Assembly (NCBI GenBank): GCA_035048815.1
Contig: JAUCBN010000055.1
Location: 2,797,501-2,861,500 of the forward strand
Source of the DNA: Abelmoschus esculentus
Lineage: Eukaryota > Streptophyta > Magnoliopsida > Malvales > Malvaceae
Length of the DNA: 64,000 bases
Direction of reading: 5' to 3'
The translations under genes and the position numbers were made by a program. Below the pieces are notes generated by a model that was not told the origin of the DNA, did no database searches, and saw only the letters and a list, made by a program, of their open reading frames with translations. Positions 1 to 13,081 of the stretch are shown here, in pieces. The stretch's first letter is position 1. Each line of letters starts with the position of its first letter.

Positions 1-850
1 TATGTTGTGATGGAATAAGAACAAGCTGATCTGTTAACCAATTTTTACTGTTTGTTGATTGTGAGAATAAATTTTGATTCATCCTGAAACCATACAACCA
101 CATCAACAGTTGCCACCATGCTTATGTACTTCCAGATAGGAGTCTACTAAATTGATTTAAGAATCAAAATCTTATGAGTAAAATTATCATAATTTCACCT
201 ACTTTTTGTACAAATATAACAGAAATTCAAAAGCAGACTGCAATATCATTTGTCTGAGTTTTTTATAAATATATTTTTGGCTAATTTCAGTCAAAACATA
301 AAATAAATAAAGGAAAGCTCACCATCACATTTACAATTGCTTCCTACATCTTTTACTTGAGAGATATAAAGCCAATGTTTTTGGCAACTCAACTGTTTCA
401 GTCATTACAACCTGGGAAATTGTCTTTCCAATGTACAAAAACAAAAGAACCTGCTTGTCTGCCCTATCAGCATCTGCAAGCAAACCCAACAGCCTTGTAT
501 CCGAAATGCACATGACAGACAGACATATTGCTGGTTTAACCCTTCAAACATGACAAGAAAAGAAATCAACTTGAATGGCAAAATATAAAAGTAAAAAGGT
601 GACATAAATGCATTGGTTTAACCCAAAATTTACTTTAATCCGAACTTAGAACAAGTCGATTTGGTATTACAACGTTACGGTTAAAGGAAAAAAGACCATG
701 TACGAAAGGATGTTTTAAAGAATCATGCATTAGTTTAAAACAAGTTGATTTGACATTAGAACATTATGATTAAAGAAAAAGGTAGAAGAAACATCTTCGA
801 TATCGGTTGTGATGAATATCAAAGAAAAAGAACATCTAAACGCAGCTAAC
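1..850. other. Downstream region of the RING-CH gene, no recognisable exon
   Basis: AT-rich sequence to the left of the last exon I can identify. It should hold the 3' end of the RING-CH gene (last short exon, 3' UTR), but no ORF here resembles the usual tail of the family and no clear acceptor could be tied to the phase-0 donor at 850. Two short look-alike blocks near 640-680 and 730-775 share the words ACAAGT(C/T)GATTTG and TTAAAG(G/A)AAAA, suggesting a small local duplication. Confidence 0.4.
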
Positions 851-3800
851 CTGTCTCCTCCTCCGACTTTGTAAATACCATGTTCGAGCTACCACATAGC
901 ATGGAAGAAGAAAACCAGCAAACTGGAGAAGCAAAACCTGAAACTTATGACCCAAATTCTAATGAACATAAACAAGAATCTGTCCACCGAAGAACTAGTA
1001 TGGTGTAGTAGGTTTTCCAAAGATGTTTTGTACTCACATTAATGAAAGTTGACGACTCCTGTATCGTGCCATAGTCTCGTGTCAACATAAGGACTTGGCG
1101 CAAGAGCAAGATGATAAGCAACTGCAACGAACCGACACAACTTTCCAAACATGAGACGGATTATCATTCTTGAGTAAAGAATCTTGAGAAATAATAAAGT
1201 TTTATTTGCTTACAATGAGAGCAACCAAGCGAAGACAGGCAAGGCTACCACTATTTGCAGCAACATAATCTTCGTACTCTGATTGGAGTAGTTGGCTTTG
1301 AGAAGCAGTTAACACTAGAAGGTGCGAGTCACGAAGATCAATATGCGGACTCCAAGCTTGCCTGATTACAAAGATTATGCCAAGGCAAAAAAAAAATGAG
1401 AAGGCACAGCCAATACACGAGATCAGAAACAAGGATGTCATCCAACAGAATTCCTACTGCTATCAATGAATTCGTATGTATTTCTAGTGATAACCTTCTG
1501 AGAACATGAAACCAAACAAAAGGCGTAGGCATTTTATTTTAGAAGGAATGGGATGAATAAATCATTTACTCTAATACTCTAGTATTTTCTTTTCTTTTTA
1601 TCTTCCTCTTAGTTTCCAAATACCTCCAATAGTCCATTTCATGTTTTAGGTAATTAATCAAAAATGATAGACATTCACCCTACAAAGATGCAATACGTTG
1701 TTCATATATATTACGCAGGTTTGCCGATAATGAGCATATAACCACAGATGGATTTCTGCAACAAAAGTTTCTTGTTCAGTATTTATGCTGTGCATAGTAC
1801 AAAAAATTGGTTTCTAACTTGTGCAAAGCACCATCTTGATACCAGATACCATTTTAACCAAGTCACAGGAAAGACGATAGAAGCTGTAAATCAAAAAGAG
1901 GATTACCGTATGTCGATTGCCAGAACGTCAGGATTGCTTCTGGTCGGAGGAAGAGAATAATTCGGAGAGAAATCCTGATAAAAATGGAGAAATATTATAC
2001 ACATTACTCATCAATGACATACTTTTCTCTTTTGATAAATGCAAATTAACGGAAGAGAGCTTAAAAGCCCCACCTGTTTGCATATTTCGCAAGTTATGTC
2101 ACCTTTCTTGTTGCACCATCTTTGAATGCACTTCCTGTGCGCAAACTGAAGCAAAAAAAATGAAATTGATAAGTTAAAAGATACTTCAATTATTTCAATT
2201 TACGAATGCATCTTAAACCTCGTAATCATATGACCAACCTGTCAAGAACACAGACTCCAAAACTTAAATGAAATGAATCATGTTGAACCATTACAGAATG
2301 TCAGGAGAAGCGGACTAACTTAAATGCAAAGAATATACAAAAAAAATCATAATAACTTACGAACTGTCTATATGAAAGTATAGACATGGTTGCTGACATT
2401 GGAGGAAATTGTTTGTTTACATATTGCGGATCGAAACTTGCATAAGATTTTAGGCACGTAGAGAACATTTTGGTTCAAAAGACTGTTTTATCATGCCATT
2501 AAAGTTCCATTAAGGAACTGGGTAGCTCCAGCAACAAGGCCACTTTGAAATAAACTTTGCTACACAATGGGAAAAAATACAATAACAACAGTAAAAGCTC
2601 TTTAAGATTTCTTTTAAAGTGCATTAATAGGACAAAACAGCACCCGAATTACAAGTTCTGCAATTTAGCACTTTGCAAAACCGAAGAAGATCACTTTTTC
2701 CAGATATCGATGAAAATAAATATATGCTACACTACAGCCTAAATTGGATTTGAATAAGCTCTCCAAGTCCCAAGCAAGACAAAATATAAATGAAGTAAAG
2801 AAATAACCATAACTGCAGTCTAGAAGCTAAGTAACTATTTTAAGCATCTATGTTGCAGGGACTAAAGGGTGAGTGCATATGCAAGTTTCTCTAAGTTTCT
2901 TCCATATATTTGTTGGATTATTACACCCCCAATACCAATGTCCGATTATGTTACAGAAACAGGTGCAAGACACAAGTACTTGAGGCAAAATGAGTTGTGT
3001 AATACAGTTAGGCATCTTCCATTTCAATGCCAAGTAGAAGTCAAGGAAATGCAAGAAAGAAAAAGGAACAGGTAGAGTATTCTATTTTCTTATAAAATCT
3101 CTTGCAAAAATAGAAAAGAACAGAGTTGGAATGGTAATAATTTGTAATTATGTATTGAAGCTTAGGAAGTAACGCATGAAGAAAGAGAATAAGTCAAAAG
3201 GAGACAAATAAAGAGAAAACTCCATAGAAAGCACATGCCAAGAAATGCTCACTTTCCAGAACCAATAAAACATCCTAGAAAACATCATATCACCAGGGTT
3301 ACAGAATTGAACCCAGCTAAGCTCACTCACCCCAGAAAAAGCATGCCCAGTTTATTAAATAAAATAAAGCAGTGAGCCAATAACATAGAACTATCACAAG
3401 GCAGGCAAAGTCAAAGGACTAATCCCAACAAAAAGAACCAAATGATCAAGTTATTTTAATATTTTTTTACAACTACCCCCTCCCCTATCAAAAAAAAAAC
3501 AAAAAAAAAACTTAACATCTGGTAAGACCAATAAAACATACAACCAGAAATTCTGATTCAGAATCATCTAAAGCAAATAATCAAAAACCCAGGAATAAGA
3601 ACTTCAAAAGGATAAACTTTAACCAAAAGAAACAGGAATTTCCATGTTCATTTGAAAATAAAATAACCCAAGAACTCAAACTTAACAAGAACCCAGAAAA
3701 GTAAAGACCTTTAGAGTGCCACTGCAAGCACAAGGAACTTCCAAAGAAGTCAAATCATCTTCCTCTTGACATATTCTACACTCCAATATTTCTTTCACCT

Positions 3801-3996
3801 TCTTTGAACAATACCCTTTTCTCCCTTCTCCTTCTTTTCCACCATCATCATCACTGGACTTCTTCATAGAAACAACAGCAGTAGCATTCCCAGTTGTAGC
3901 AGCTGAGTTGGTCTGTCCTTCACTCACTGAAGACGACTCAAAACAAGCTGCAGACGCTATGATTTTGTCTACACACACCATGAAATCATCCACCAT
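851..3996 (-). CDS. RING-CH (RINGv) E3 ubiquitin ligase, DUF3675 type; 3' end unresolved
   Basis: Six coding exons can be followed on the minus strand with GT-AG borders and continuous phase: 3709-3996, 2074-2145, 1907-1974, 1214-1361, 1038-1121 and 851-937 (249 residues). The RING-CH cysteines and histidine are split over exons 1 and 2: CRICQEE, CACSGTL, then FAHRKCIQRWC and CEIC. After them come the family block FSPNYSLPP, then AIDIRQAW, DLRDSHLL and EYEDY. Two hydrophobic stretches follow (ACLRLVALILLIILLL and VLLLQFAGFLLPCYVV), ending in a basic RRRR tail. Known of the family: plant MARCH-like membrane-anchored ubiquitin ligases whose RING-CH domain recruits the E2. I chose the ATG at 3996, the first one consistent with the family start MVDDF; an upstream in-frame extension to 4155 begins on a non-ATG codon and crosses a GA microsatellite. 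The last exon is uncertain. Reading through the final donor gives V-S-C-V then a stop at 836-838, or a short final exon lies further left or outside the window. The family call is firm. Confidence 0.9.
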
Positions 3997-4073
3997 TTTC
4001 TTTTCACTTTCTCTCTTAAATATATTTCTATTTTTTTGGCTTTGAATGTACAGTTTTTTATGAAGAACGGAAG

Positions 4074-4092
4074 GAGAGAGAGAGAGAGAGAG
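4074..4092. repeat. (GA)n microsatellite in the 5' leader of the RING-CH gene
   Basis: An uninterrupted run of about nine GA units lies 78-96 bp upstream of the ATG at 3996. On the transcribed strand it is a (CT)n tract, a common feature of plant 5' UTRs and core promoters. Confidence 0.9.
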
Positions 4093-4420
4093 AAAGTGGG
4101 GAAGTGGGGATTTTAAAAAGGTAGTGGTGTTGGCGGAATTTACGAAAGGGACCAAGTTTTTATGACGAAAATGACCTTTATCTGGGATTTAATTACCGAT
4201 TTTATCCCAACTAAATATCTTTCATACTACCTAAACCGGTTCAACTAGCTTTGCAAGCGGGTCAGCTTGGACCGAAATCATCAACTAATAACAACTGCAA
4301 TTTATTGCTATTAGCTTGCCGGTTCGGCTCCGGCGTAAACGCAGACATTCTCAAAGTCAAATAACATTTTTTTACCTATGGAAAGATGTTATATTCAAAG
4401 TTAAAATCTTGAACTTTTAG

Positions 4421-4888
4421 GGAAGGGTGAGTATTCGATCGAGTCGAGTCAAAAAGTTTCGAGTTATTCAAGTTGACGAGTTATATTTTACAACTCAAAC
4501 TTTATTTGAAATTTTTTCGGTTCGAGTCGAGTTTTCGAGTTTCTATAAATATTTAATTATAATTATTTATCATGTTATAGTATGATTTGATTCCAATTTA
4601 AACGACTTTCTCTAATCATATAGATATGCATATATATATATATTTTTTTTCATATGTAGCAATTTTTTAAATATTTTTATATATCAATGTATATATCATA
4701 AAAAAATTGAGAGATTCGTATCAAACTTAAAAACTAATCCTTTAATTACTAAAAATTTCGAGTTATTCGAATTTCCATTTTACAACTCAAACTTTATTTG
4801 AATTTTTTTCGAGTCGAGTCTATAAAATTTTGAATCAAGTCAAACCGAATCGAGTATTTTTGCCTCGAATCGAGTTTTGCTCACCCCT
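4421..4888. mobile_element. Non-autonomous hAT-type element (MITE), 468 bp
   Basis: The element is flanked by a perfect 8-bp direct repeat, ACTTTTAG at 4413-4420 and 4889-4896. Its ends are inverted: the left end reads GGAAGGGTGAGTATTCGA and the right end, on the opposite strand, AGGGGTGAGCAAAACTCGA. Both ends carry subterminal copies of the word CGAGTCGAGT. There is no coding capacity. An 8-bp target duplication is characteristic of the hAT superfamily; that assignment is inference from the duplication length and the AGGGGTG-like ends. Confidence 0.8.
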
Positions 4889-5882
4889 ACTTTTAGGTGT
4901 TCAATCTTAATTTTTTGATTTTTTTAGTTTTCTTAGTAATTTATTTCTAACATTCAAACTTAAATTTATTGTTTAAATATAACGTATTTTATCATTACAT
5001 CAAATACTAGAAAAATATAACTAACAAGAGTTGGTCCAAATGGTAAAAAAGTTGTTTCTGTTTATGCAGGTATTAGATTTGAGACATTGTGTAAACAGAA
5101 AATTTATGCGATAAAATTCACTAACTAAAACTAAATGCATGATACGGATTAAGTCGAATTAATAAAGATAAAGTCTCAAAAATAGTAAAAGTAATAAAAA
5201 ATACTCAAAAAATCATTTTTTTTTTTTATCTTTAAGAAATATAACGGAGTGAATTCATTTATTTATCTTCCGTATATTATAGGTTTAAAAGGATAAACAC
5301 TTACCATAAATTTTAAAATTATTTCATTAAAGTGAATATCAAATTTTTAACTTTTTTATTATTAAATGAAAATATTATAAAATTTAAATTTAAATTCATA
5401 CAGGTAAGATAATATGAATATATTTAACTACTAAAACAATTAGCGAATATGATTCAAACTATTAACCTTTGATTAAAGTAGAATAGACATCATCTAACAT
5501 AGGTTTGTATTTATTATTATTTTCAAGTTATTATCATCATAAAGTTAAACAAATATTTATTTTCTTTAATTAAATTTTTATAATATACGCATGCAAGTTG
5601 AAAACAAGATTAAGAAAATAAAAAATAGACTAGATCAATGGATCATTTATTTTATTGAAGAGTTTCAACAAAAGTGAGACTGAGAGGGACATGAATAGGT
5701 AAAGTATGCTTACACATGAATGAAGTCAAGCTTTAGGGTTAAAAGATAAAACATAAACATTTTAGAAAAAATAAATAAATTCATATATAGATAAACTTTT
5801 AAAATATTTAAATAAAAAAAATTCAGAATAAGAGACGATTATCCCACCCCACCTTATATGGCTTCGTTACTGTGTTTACATG

Positions 5883-6144
5883 AAGAAATTATATTATGGT
5901 AAGTTCCACCACGTGTCCATGGGAACAATCACTAAAAATCACTCATATCATCAATTTTTCTATGTCACATATTTTTTCAAGTGAATCTTCACTTGGAAAA
6001 ACTGTTTTTAAAATAAAATAACAGTAAATATGAGTCAAGATTCACTTAAGAAAATATGACTTGAAAAATAATAATGAAATAGATGGTTTTTAATGGTTGA
6101 TCCCATATATGACGTGATGAGACTTACTCATGATATAATTTCTC
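5883..6144. mobile_element. Foldback/MITE with 9-bp target duplication (Mutator-like), 262 bp
   Basis: A perfect 9-bp direct repeat, GTTTACATG, flanks the element at 5874-5882 and 6145-6153. The ends are long imperfect inverted repeats: left AAGAAATTATATTATGG, right on the opposite strand GAGAAATTATATCATGAG. The similarity continues inward through a CCACGTG/CATCACGT block. The centre holds AAGTGAATCTTCACTT, itself a short palindrome. No ORF. The 9-bp duplication points to a Mutator-like origin. Confidence 0.75.
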
Positions 6145-6786
6145 GTTTACATGGGACAGATATAAGGAAAGTCAGACCTAGAAAGTTGGGGAAGCTTGAT
6201 GACAATTTCTTTTGGGGATAAGTGTATTCCATATATCCGAAACAAGAAAAACAAACCTCCTATGTGTATATATGGACAATCATCCTAACTAAAGAAATCT
6301 CCAAGATATACAAAGAGTTCTATTTACATCATCAAAGTGTATACATTTACCCTTAAATCGAATACGTACCACCTTTTCTATACAACTCAATAAGTTATTC
6401 TCGGATCTACTTAAATACTGAAATATCCTACGATTTCGCTCCTTTCAAATGAACTTGATGGCAATTTAGAAGAAATGAAAATGATTTTTTTTTTTTGAAT
6501 CCTGTATCAACTCGCCAGTTAAGTATCCTAAAATTATTTGTGTCTGTCTGTGTGCATATGTTGTTGTATAGTTGCTGGGAGGCTTGTCATCCTGATGAGT
6601 TGTAAATTGTGGTTTTGGTGCTGGAGAAAAATGATTGTGGTATTGGAAGTAAGGGACAATTTGGATAAGGGAGAAAACAAAAGAAACTTATCACATGGGA
6701 TGGGTCATAAGAAAATAACTACAAATTAATATATTATTGTTATTATAATTAAAGTTTTGCATAAATTTACCAATCTAGACTAAAAA

Positions 6787-6809
6787 TATTATTATTATTA
6801 TTATTATTA
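6787..6809. repeat. (TTA)n microsatellite
   Basis: About seven uninterrupted ATT/TTA units in AT-rich intergenic DNA. Confidence 0.9.
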
Positions 6810-8404
6810 AAATTTACACAGAAACAAAGAGATTTAGAAAGCTTCTGAATTTTATTGGTATGCTTATCTTTATAGAAATATTTTTTTCTTTGCTTTTTGG
6901 TTGTAAAAATCTTTGGATTGTATAATCAAATTATTTTGCTTCTTCATTACGATGTGATTATAATATTTTTAATAAATTTAATAAAAATCTAATAACATTT
7001 ATAAAAAAATATTAAAAAGAAAAGTGTTTATGTCCTTTAGTGTTTTTTTAAAAAAGTTAAAAAAATAACTTGAGCATTAAAAAAACATATAGAATTACTA
7101 TTTTTGACGCATTAAAGTTATCATCTTTAGTTCTAAGTAAAAATCTTTTACTTTTAATCGTTTTTTATGTCTTTTATTAAAATTTCTTAAAAATTTGAAT
7201 TCTAAATCAGAATTCTAATTTTTTATATCTTAACTTTAAATCCTAAACCTTAAACTTACTAATTTAAAGTGTGACACTAACGAGAACACGATTAAAATCA
7301 AACAATTTACGCCTTTTAATTCTACGATTAAAAATAAAAATTTATATATATTTTTAATAAATTTCAATTGTTTTTAGAAAAAAAGTGAAAAAGACAAGAA
7401 AAATGGGTGTCCTAGTAGGTTTTGAATTCATGACTTATGGGATTTAAGAGAACAAGAATGAAAAATTTAACTAACTGATCAAATGTGTTTGTTCAATAAA
7501 ATTTATATGTTATATTTTTTTTATATGAGTCAATATATTTATCGTTGATAATAATAATTAATTATTTTAATATATGGGTTTTTACTAAAAAAATATACGA
7601 CTGATCATAAAATATAATTCATTAATAAAAATTAAACTTTTATTGTTGTTTTTTAAAATATCAATTAAGAAAATATGATAAATTTTTAATCTCACTTTAT
7701 GATTTTAGTAATCTTAAAGATTGTCTAATACTTTTATCTAAATAATTCCAATTTCAAACTTCCATATTTAAATGAACGGATCAACCCTTGAACAAGTTTA
7801 ATTAAGATTTTCGAGATTATTTTATTTATTAAAATCAAATAAAGTTTAAATTATAAAATAAAATTTTATATAATTTAAAAAATAATTATAAATTAATTTT
7901 TAAGTTTAAATTAAATTTCTCAAAGACTGATAAATGTATATTTATATAAAATAATCAGAGAGGAGAGGAAGGAGAAACTCTAGAAAAAAAAAATTTCAAA
8001 TGTTCTTTCATGGTGTCCTAAATTATATTTATTGATTTGACTTTTGTATAGAAATTTTAATAATATTTAATATTTTTATTACCGGTAAGTTCAAATAAAA
8101 CGTTTAATATTTTTTTATAATTTTAAATATTTTTTTTAATTTTTTATAAAATATTTTTAAACTTTTAATAATGTTTTTTCATATTTAAATAAATTTCAAG
8201 TTTTTAAATAAGTAATTTAATATTTTTATAATATTATAATAATTATATATATGTTTAAAATAAAATTTATTTTTAAAAAATAACGCATGATAAATAACCT
8301 GAAATAATAAATAATTATCGTATAAAATTTACCCTTTTATATATATTGCCAATTGAGCCCCGATCCGACCCGTGAAATACAAATCGGGTTTAATTCCTAA
8401 ATAG

Positions 8405-8519
8405 CCAATATATAATGATAAAACAAAGTTAGGGTTTTGTGTTTGTCTCTCTCTCGTTTCCATTTTCATAGGAAGAACAGAAGCTTTCAGCGGAAACAGC
8501 CGCTTCCTGCTAAAACAAA
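8405..8519 (+). promoter_or_regulatory. RPS4 promoter/leader with telo-box and pyrimidine-rich tract
   Basis: A TATA-like stretch (AATATATAATG, about 8407-8417) is followed by TTAGGGTTTT at 8429-8438, the complement of the AAACCCTAA telo-box. Then comes a pyrimidine-rich tract (GTCTCTCTCTCG) around 8445. Telo-boxes near the start site together with a pyrimidine-rich leader are typical of plant ribosomal-protein genes. The exact start site cannot be seen. Confidence 0.6.
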
Positions 8520-10688
8520 ATGGTTAGTCTCTTTCTCATTTATCAACCTGAGTTCACTCAGTGGAAGTATTCTGATTGTTTACTTATTATTTTAATTCTC
8601 TTGCTTCGTGGTGTTTGCTTCCAATTTTCTTTTAAGATTTGTTTAATGAGTTTGTTGAATCACTGTAAACTTCTACATTTTATATAGCAATTCTTCAAAT
8701 CTTTCTTTTGTGATGTTGATTGTGGCTGCTGGGTATTTTTGGGTTATTCTCAAAGTTGTTGTTTTTAATGTATAGTTAATATTTTTTTACAGTTGGATGG
8801 CGATGACAGATTTATACCTCTAGATATTGGTTTGAATGGGATGGAGAAATAAGAAATGTAGTTGCTCAAATGAGAATGTTAGATCAAGTGTTTGTATTTG
8901 CCTTGTTGTAATATTATCATTATTATCAAATGTTTGGTTGGTAGAAATGAGAACCTTGAGATGATTTACTAATTTCATTATCATTTGTAGCTAGACTATG
9001 TGTTTATGAACTTGTAAATGAATCATGAAAGTGTTTTATTTATGGAGATTTACATTTCAGATCATTTTTCGATGTGTGGTGACCTTGAAAAACATAAGAT
9101 TTGGTCATTACACTGTGTTGCGGTTGCATTTTAATACTATGTCAATAATATCGGTTTTTGAATTTGTGAATTATGTTTTGTGTTAAATTTGGATCAAAAA
9201 TGTTTTCAATGTGGAAATATTTGTGTTTTAAACTCTAAACTTTTTTGTTTGCTTACAACTTTCTTCTACAGGCCAGAGGGTTGAAGAAACACTTGAAGAG
9301 GCTCAATGCTCCTAGGCATTGGATGCTTGACAAGCTTGGCGGTGCATTCGTATGTTATCTTCTTTAACTTTCTTTGCTTCATTACCAACTTGAAGTCTGT
9401 ATTCTGATTCTGAGTTATTAATATTTGATCATTCAGGCTCCGAAGCCATCATCTGGACCCCACAAGTCGAGGGAATGCTTGCCACTCATTCTAATTCTGC
9501 GAAACAGGTTGAAATATGCCTTGACATACAGAGAAGTGATTGCTATTCTTATGCAAAGGCATGTTATGGTGGATGGGAAGGTTAGGACAGATAAGACCTA
9601 CCCGGCAGGTTTTATGGGTATGTAGAACTTGCCACTGTGTATGAATTAAGTACTTGTTTTTTTTTCATATTAGGAACTCATAAAAACTAGAATTTAGTCT
9701 CAATTTCTTCATGTCTTCAAGTCCTACACTAAAAGCTAGTCTTATTCGGACTTGTTTTGAAGTTCTCCATAATAGACATCTGACTCATATTTGAATGTAG
9801 GTATTGGAATATGATCCTCCAATCTCATGTAAAAATTTTGAAAAAAATTGAAGAGACATGTTAGAAGCATACCCGTATTCAACATTTCATTCGAGTCTGA
9901 ATTATGTAGCTAAATGTATTTTGTTATAATTGTCCATGTATCATTATTATATCCTAGGTTTTGGAATTCGTGGGTTATTGTGTATCCCTGGTACTTGAAT
10001 CTCGCTGAAATTCATTTCCCTTAACCATCCCTTATTTTCTATTAGATGTTGTGTCAATTCCCAAGACAAATGAGGACTTCCGGCTCTTATATGACACTAA
10101 AGGTCGTTTCCGCCTTCATGCCATCACTGGTGATGAGACCAAGGTTTGTATGAATGGACTGTTGTTTGTTATGTTACTTGTTCCTATATCTAAATTATTT
10201 TTATACCATTTATTGTCATAAAATGATTGACCTAATTTCGTTGATCTTGTATGTTGCAGTTTAAGCTCTGCAAAGTTAGGTCTGTCCAATTTGGCCAGAA
10301 GGGTATTCCATACCTCAATACCTATGATGGACGTACCATTCGCTACCCAGACCCTTTGATCAAGGCCAACGACACCATCAAACTTGACTTGGAGAGCAAC
10401 AAAATTGTTGATTTCATTAAGTTTGATGTTGGGAATGTTGTCATGGTCACTGGAGGAAGGAACAGGGGACGTGTTGGAGTTATTAAGAACAGAGAGAAGC
10501 ATAAGGGTAGCTTTGAGACAATCCACGTGCAAGATGCTGCTGGGCACGAGTTTGCAACTCGTCTAGGCAATGTCTTCACAATTGGTAAAGGAACAAAGCC
10601 ATGGGTTTCCCTTCCTAAGGGAAAGGGTATCAAGTTGTCGATCATCGAGGAAGCAAGGAAGAGGCTTGCTGCCCAGGCTGCTGCTTAA
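8520..10688 (+). CDS. RPS4: 40S ribosomal protein eS4 (RPS4)
   Basis: Five coding exons with GT-AG borders: 8520-8522 (only the ATG), 9272-9349, 9437-9617, 10046-10143 and 10260-10688. They join to a 262-residue protein, the usual length of plant eS4. The N-terminus reads ARGLKKHLKRLNAPRHWML. The central S4-like RNA-binding part includes CLPLILILRNRLKYAL, followed by the basic KOW-like segment VVMVTGGRNRGRVGVI. The C-terminus is lysine/arginine-rich and alanine-ending (ARKRLAAQAAA). eS4 is a core protein of the small cytosolic ribosomal subunit and binds 18S rRNA. The first intron, about 750 bp directly after the start codon, leaves a 3-nt coding first exon, which ribosomal-protein genes often have. 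A telo-box lies about 90 bp upstream. No frameshift or stop was seen, so the gene appears intact. Confidence 0.97.
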
Positions 10689-11970
10689 ACTTATCTAGAG
10701 TTATTTGTGTTAAAAGAATTAGCCTGTTGGATGAATGCTTTGGTTGGTCCTTCTGTTTCAGCTTGCGTAGGGTTTATGAACTTGCTTTTAGTATCATTTG
10801 CTTTCCAAATCTAGTTATCATAAAGGACAATGATAACAACTCTAGCTAGGAGGTCGCGTTCAGTTGCGGTTATTGGGATTATAAACAAAACGAAGATTAT
10901 TATGGTCATTGCGGAATATTACAGATGTTTTTTTTTTAATTTGTATAATTTATTATAAAATATAATAATTATAATTATAAAATTTAAAAAGTTATTTTAA
11001 TGGTTTGCTTTTTAAAATTTATAAACTTTTATTATTATGATAACACAATTTTTAAAGGCTAAGAGTGACTATATTGAGAGAAAAACAAATCTTTAAGGTC
11101 TTAATTGAGAAAATATAAATTTAAAGGCTTAATCAAGAAGTTTGGGAGTTTAAAGAACTAATATGAATATGTGTTGAAATATTATGCCTAGACGGTCTTC
11201 GTTAAAAATTATAATATGTTAAAAATTATAATATATTACAAATTAACTTATAATCCAACAGTTAGTTAATCGTCAAAGATTAATCATTTTAATGATTATT
11301 TTATAATTAATAAAATTTAATAATTAACCGACTGTTTAAATTAAATGATACAATTAACCTATCATAAATAGTTTTAATAAAAAAATTTGTATGACCTTTA
11401 GCAAGCTTCAAGCCAAATGTAAAATTAACAGAAGCCTTGATAGCAGCAGATTACCAACAGAGTAAGTATTGACTATTCTTTGTTTATCAAGAGACAAAAT
11501 AACAAAATGATAGTTATACGAAGCTGATTTAAATCGAACATAGACTTAATTTTAATTCGATGATTGAGTTGATATAAAAATAATTTATTTTTATTTATCT
11601 TTAATAATACGATAAATAAAAAAATAGTGTACGTATTATACTCCTCTTTAAACACTACCTTTAGTAATAGTTTAATATCATCTTCGATCTACTTCTTTCG
11701 CACCCATCACATATCATTATTTTTCTCTCAATTTAATTTTTCACCAAATAAATTGTGTTATAAACTTTTTAAACCGATTAAATATAAAATTTAAATCACA
11801 AACTTTAACACATCTTATAAAATTAAGTTCGTATTAAATCATTATCTCTAATAATAGTTAAATTCGAAACATTGAATAGTACTACTTGAGAGCCCTTAGA
11901 ATTCTATACACAGATATGAGAATTTGTTGTTTCTTCAAAGATACTTACACGTGGGAGGTGGGAAAAATTA

Positions 11971-12150
11971 TTAAGTGAACGTTGTTAATCACGTTATTCG
12001 TAATTTTAGTTATTTTAAAGATGAATCATCAATTTTTTTACACGTAATTAGTGGGTGAATAATTATTAGATAGTTATTTAAAAATGAACAGTTCTGATTG
12101 TTTGGACCATGGATGACGTGGTGAACAGGTTTCATCTAATAATCTCTCGG
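11971..12150. mobile_element. AT-rich inverted-repeat MITE, family copy A
   Basis: The left arm begins ATTATTAAGTGAACGTTG. The right arm on the opposite strand begins GAGATTATTAGATGAAACC. Both arms then continue in parallel through an ATTTTTAAATAA-like block. No exact target duplication was found. Two related pieces lie at about 12171-12400 and 14358-14505. Confidence 0.5.
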
Positions 12151-12170
12151 GAAATGGGGTTTTAAAACTT

Positions 12171-12400
12171 GATTGATAGAGAGATTATATCATTAACCTT
12201 TTTTATCACGTTATTCGTGATTTATACAATCAGGTCTGTTTATTTTTAAATAATCGTCTGATAATTGTTCACTCACTTATTATATGTAGAAAAAAGATGA
12301 TGATTCACCATAAAAATATAAGATAGATAAATTTAGTTAGTTTATATTACGAATGACAGCGTAAAAAAGATTTACGATATATTAAAGAGGATAATCTAGG
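12171..12400. mobile_element. AT-rich inverted-repeat MITE, family copy B
   Basis: It starts GAGATTATATCATTAACC. The far end, read on the opposite strand (TATATCGTAAATCTTTTTTA), matches it with short gaps. The internal segment with GTTTATTTTTAAATAATCG is an inverted copy of the matching block in copy A 120 bp to the left, so copies A and B sit back to back. Boundaries are approximate. Confidence 0.45.
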
Positions 12401-13081
12401 CTGATATATTAATTGTGACAAAAATATATATAATTTTAAAATGATATATTAGTCAAAAATTAATTTTAAAAAATTATATAATTATTTTATGTTTGTTGAT
12501 ATATTGTTTATATCAAGTTATTTTATATTATTTTATTAGTAGTTGATTAATATTTTTATTTACGTATGAGTTATTTTAATTTAAAATAAAATATTAACAA
12601 TTTAAAAAATAAGAATCAAAGTGACTTTACAATTAAACTTTAGGAATATTTTTTTTTAATTTTATACATTGTTTAGAATATTTTATGGAGACATATCACA
12701 TATGATACAGATAAATATATTATTAATATTATTATCATATAAAATAAATATATTATACTGACTTGAAATATATATATATATATATAGTATTTTCTTATAG
12801 AAGTGATTAGTTTTATTAAAATAATATTCAAAACTACAACGAGGTTTATGACCATAAAAGTAAACTAAACATGTCACTTGAAATCATAAAAACCATAATC
12901 ATACAAGAAAAATATTAGAAATCCATTCAAAAAACCTCAAAAGAAGTAATCATAATTGATGATGAAAGATAAAAAAAATTAAAAAAAAACATAAAAAATA
13001 CATATAACAATGAAGGTCATTATAAAATAATCGATAAACAAATCGATCACTTTAAAGAAAATGATTCTTAACCCTCTATAT

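Larger units (their letters stand above)
4157..8400. other. Intergenic, AT-rich, between the RING-CH and RPS4 genes
   Basis: No gene was found in this interval. It holds two MITEs (listed separately at 4421 and 5883), a (TTA)n microsatellite near 6787, and otherwise low-complexity AT-rich DNA. The short ORF at 6538-6729 has no family features and no splice context, so it was left out. Confidence 0.7.

Noticed and set aside
1748..2177. Plus-strand ORFs over the RING-CH exons
   Set aside because: They are opposite to exons 2 and 3 of the RING-CH gene, whose minus-strand frame and splice sites match the family.
10116..10645. Minus-strand ORFs opposite RPS4
   Set aside because: Shadows of the strongly biased RPS4 last exon, without motifs of their own.
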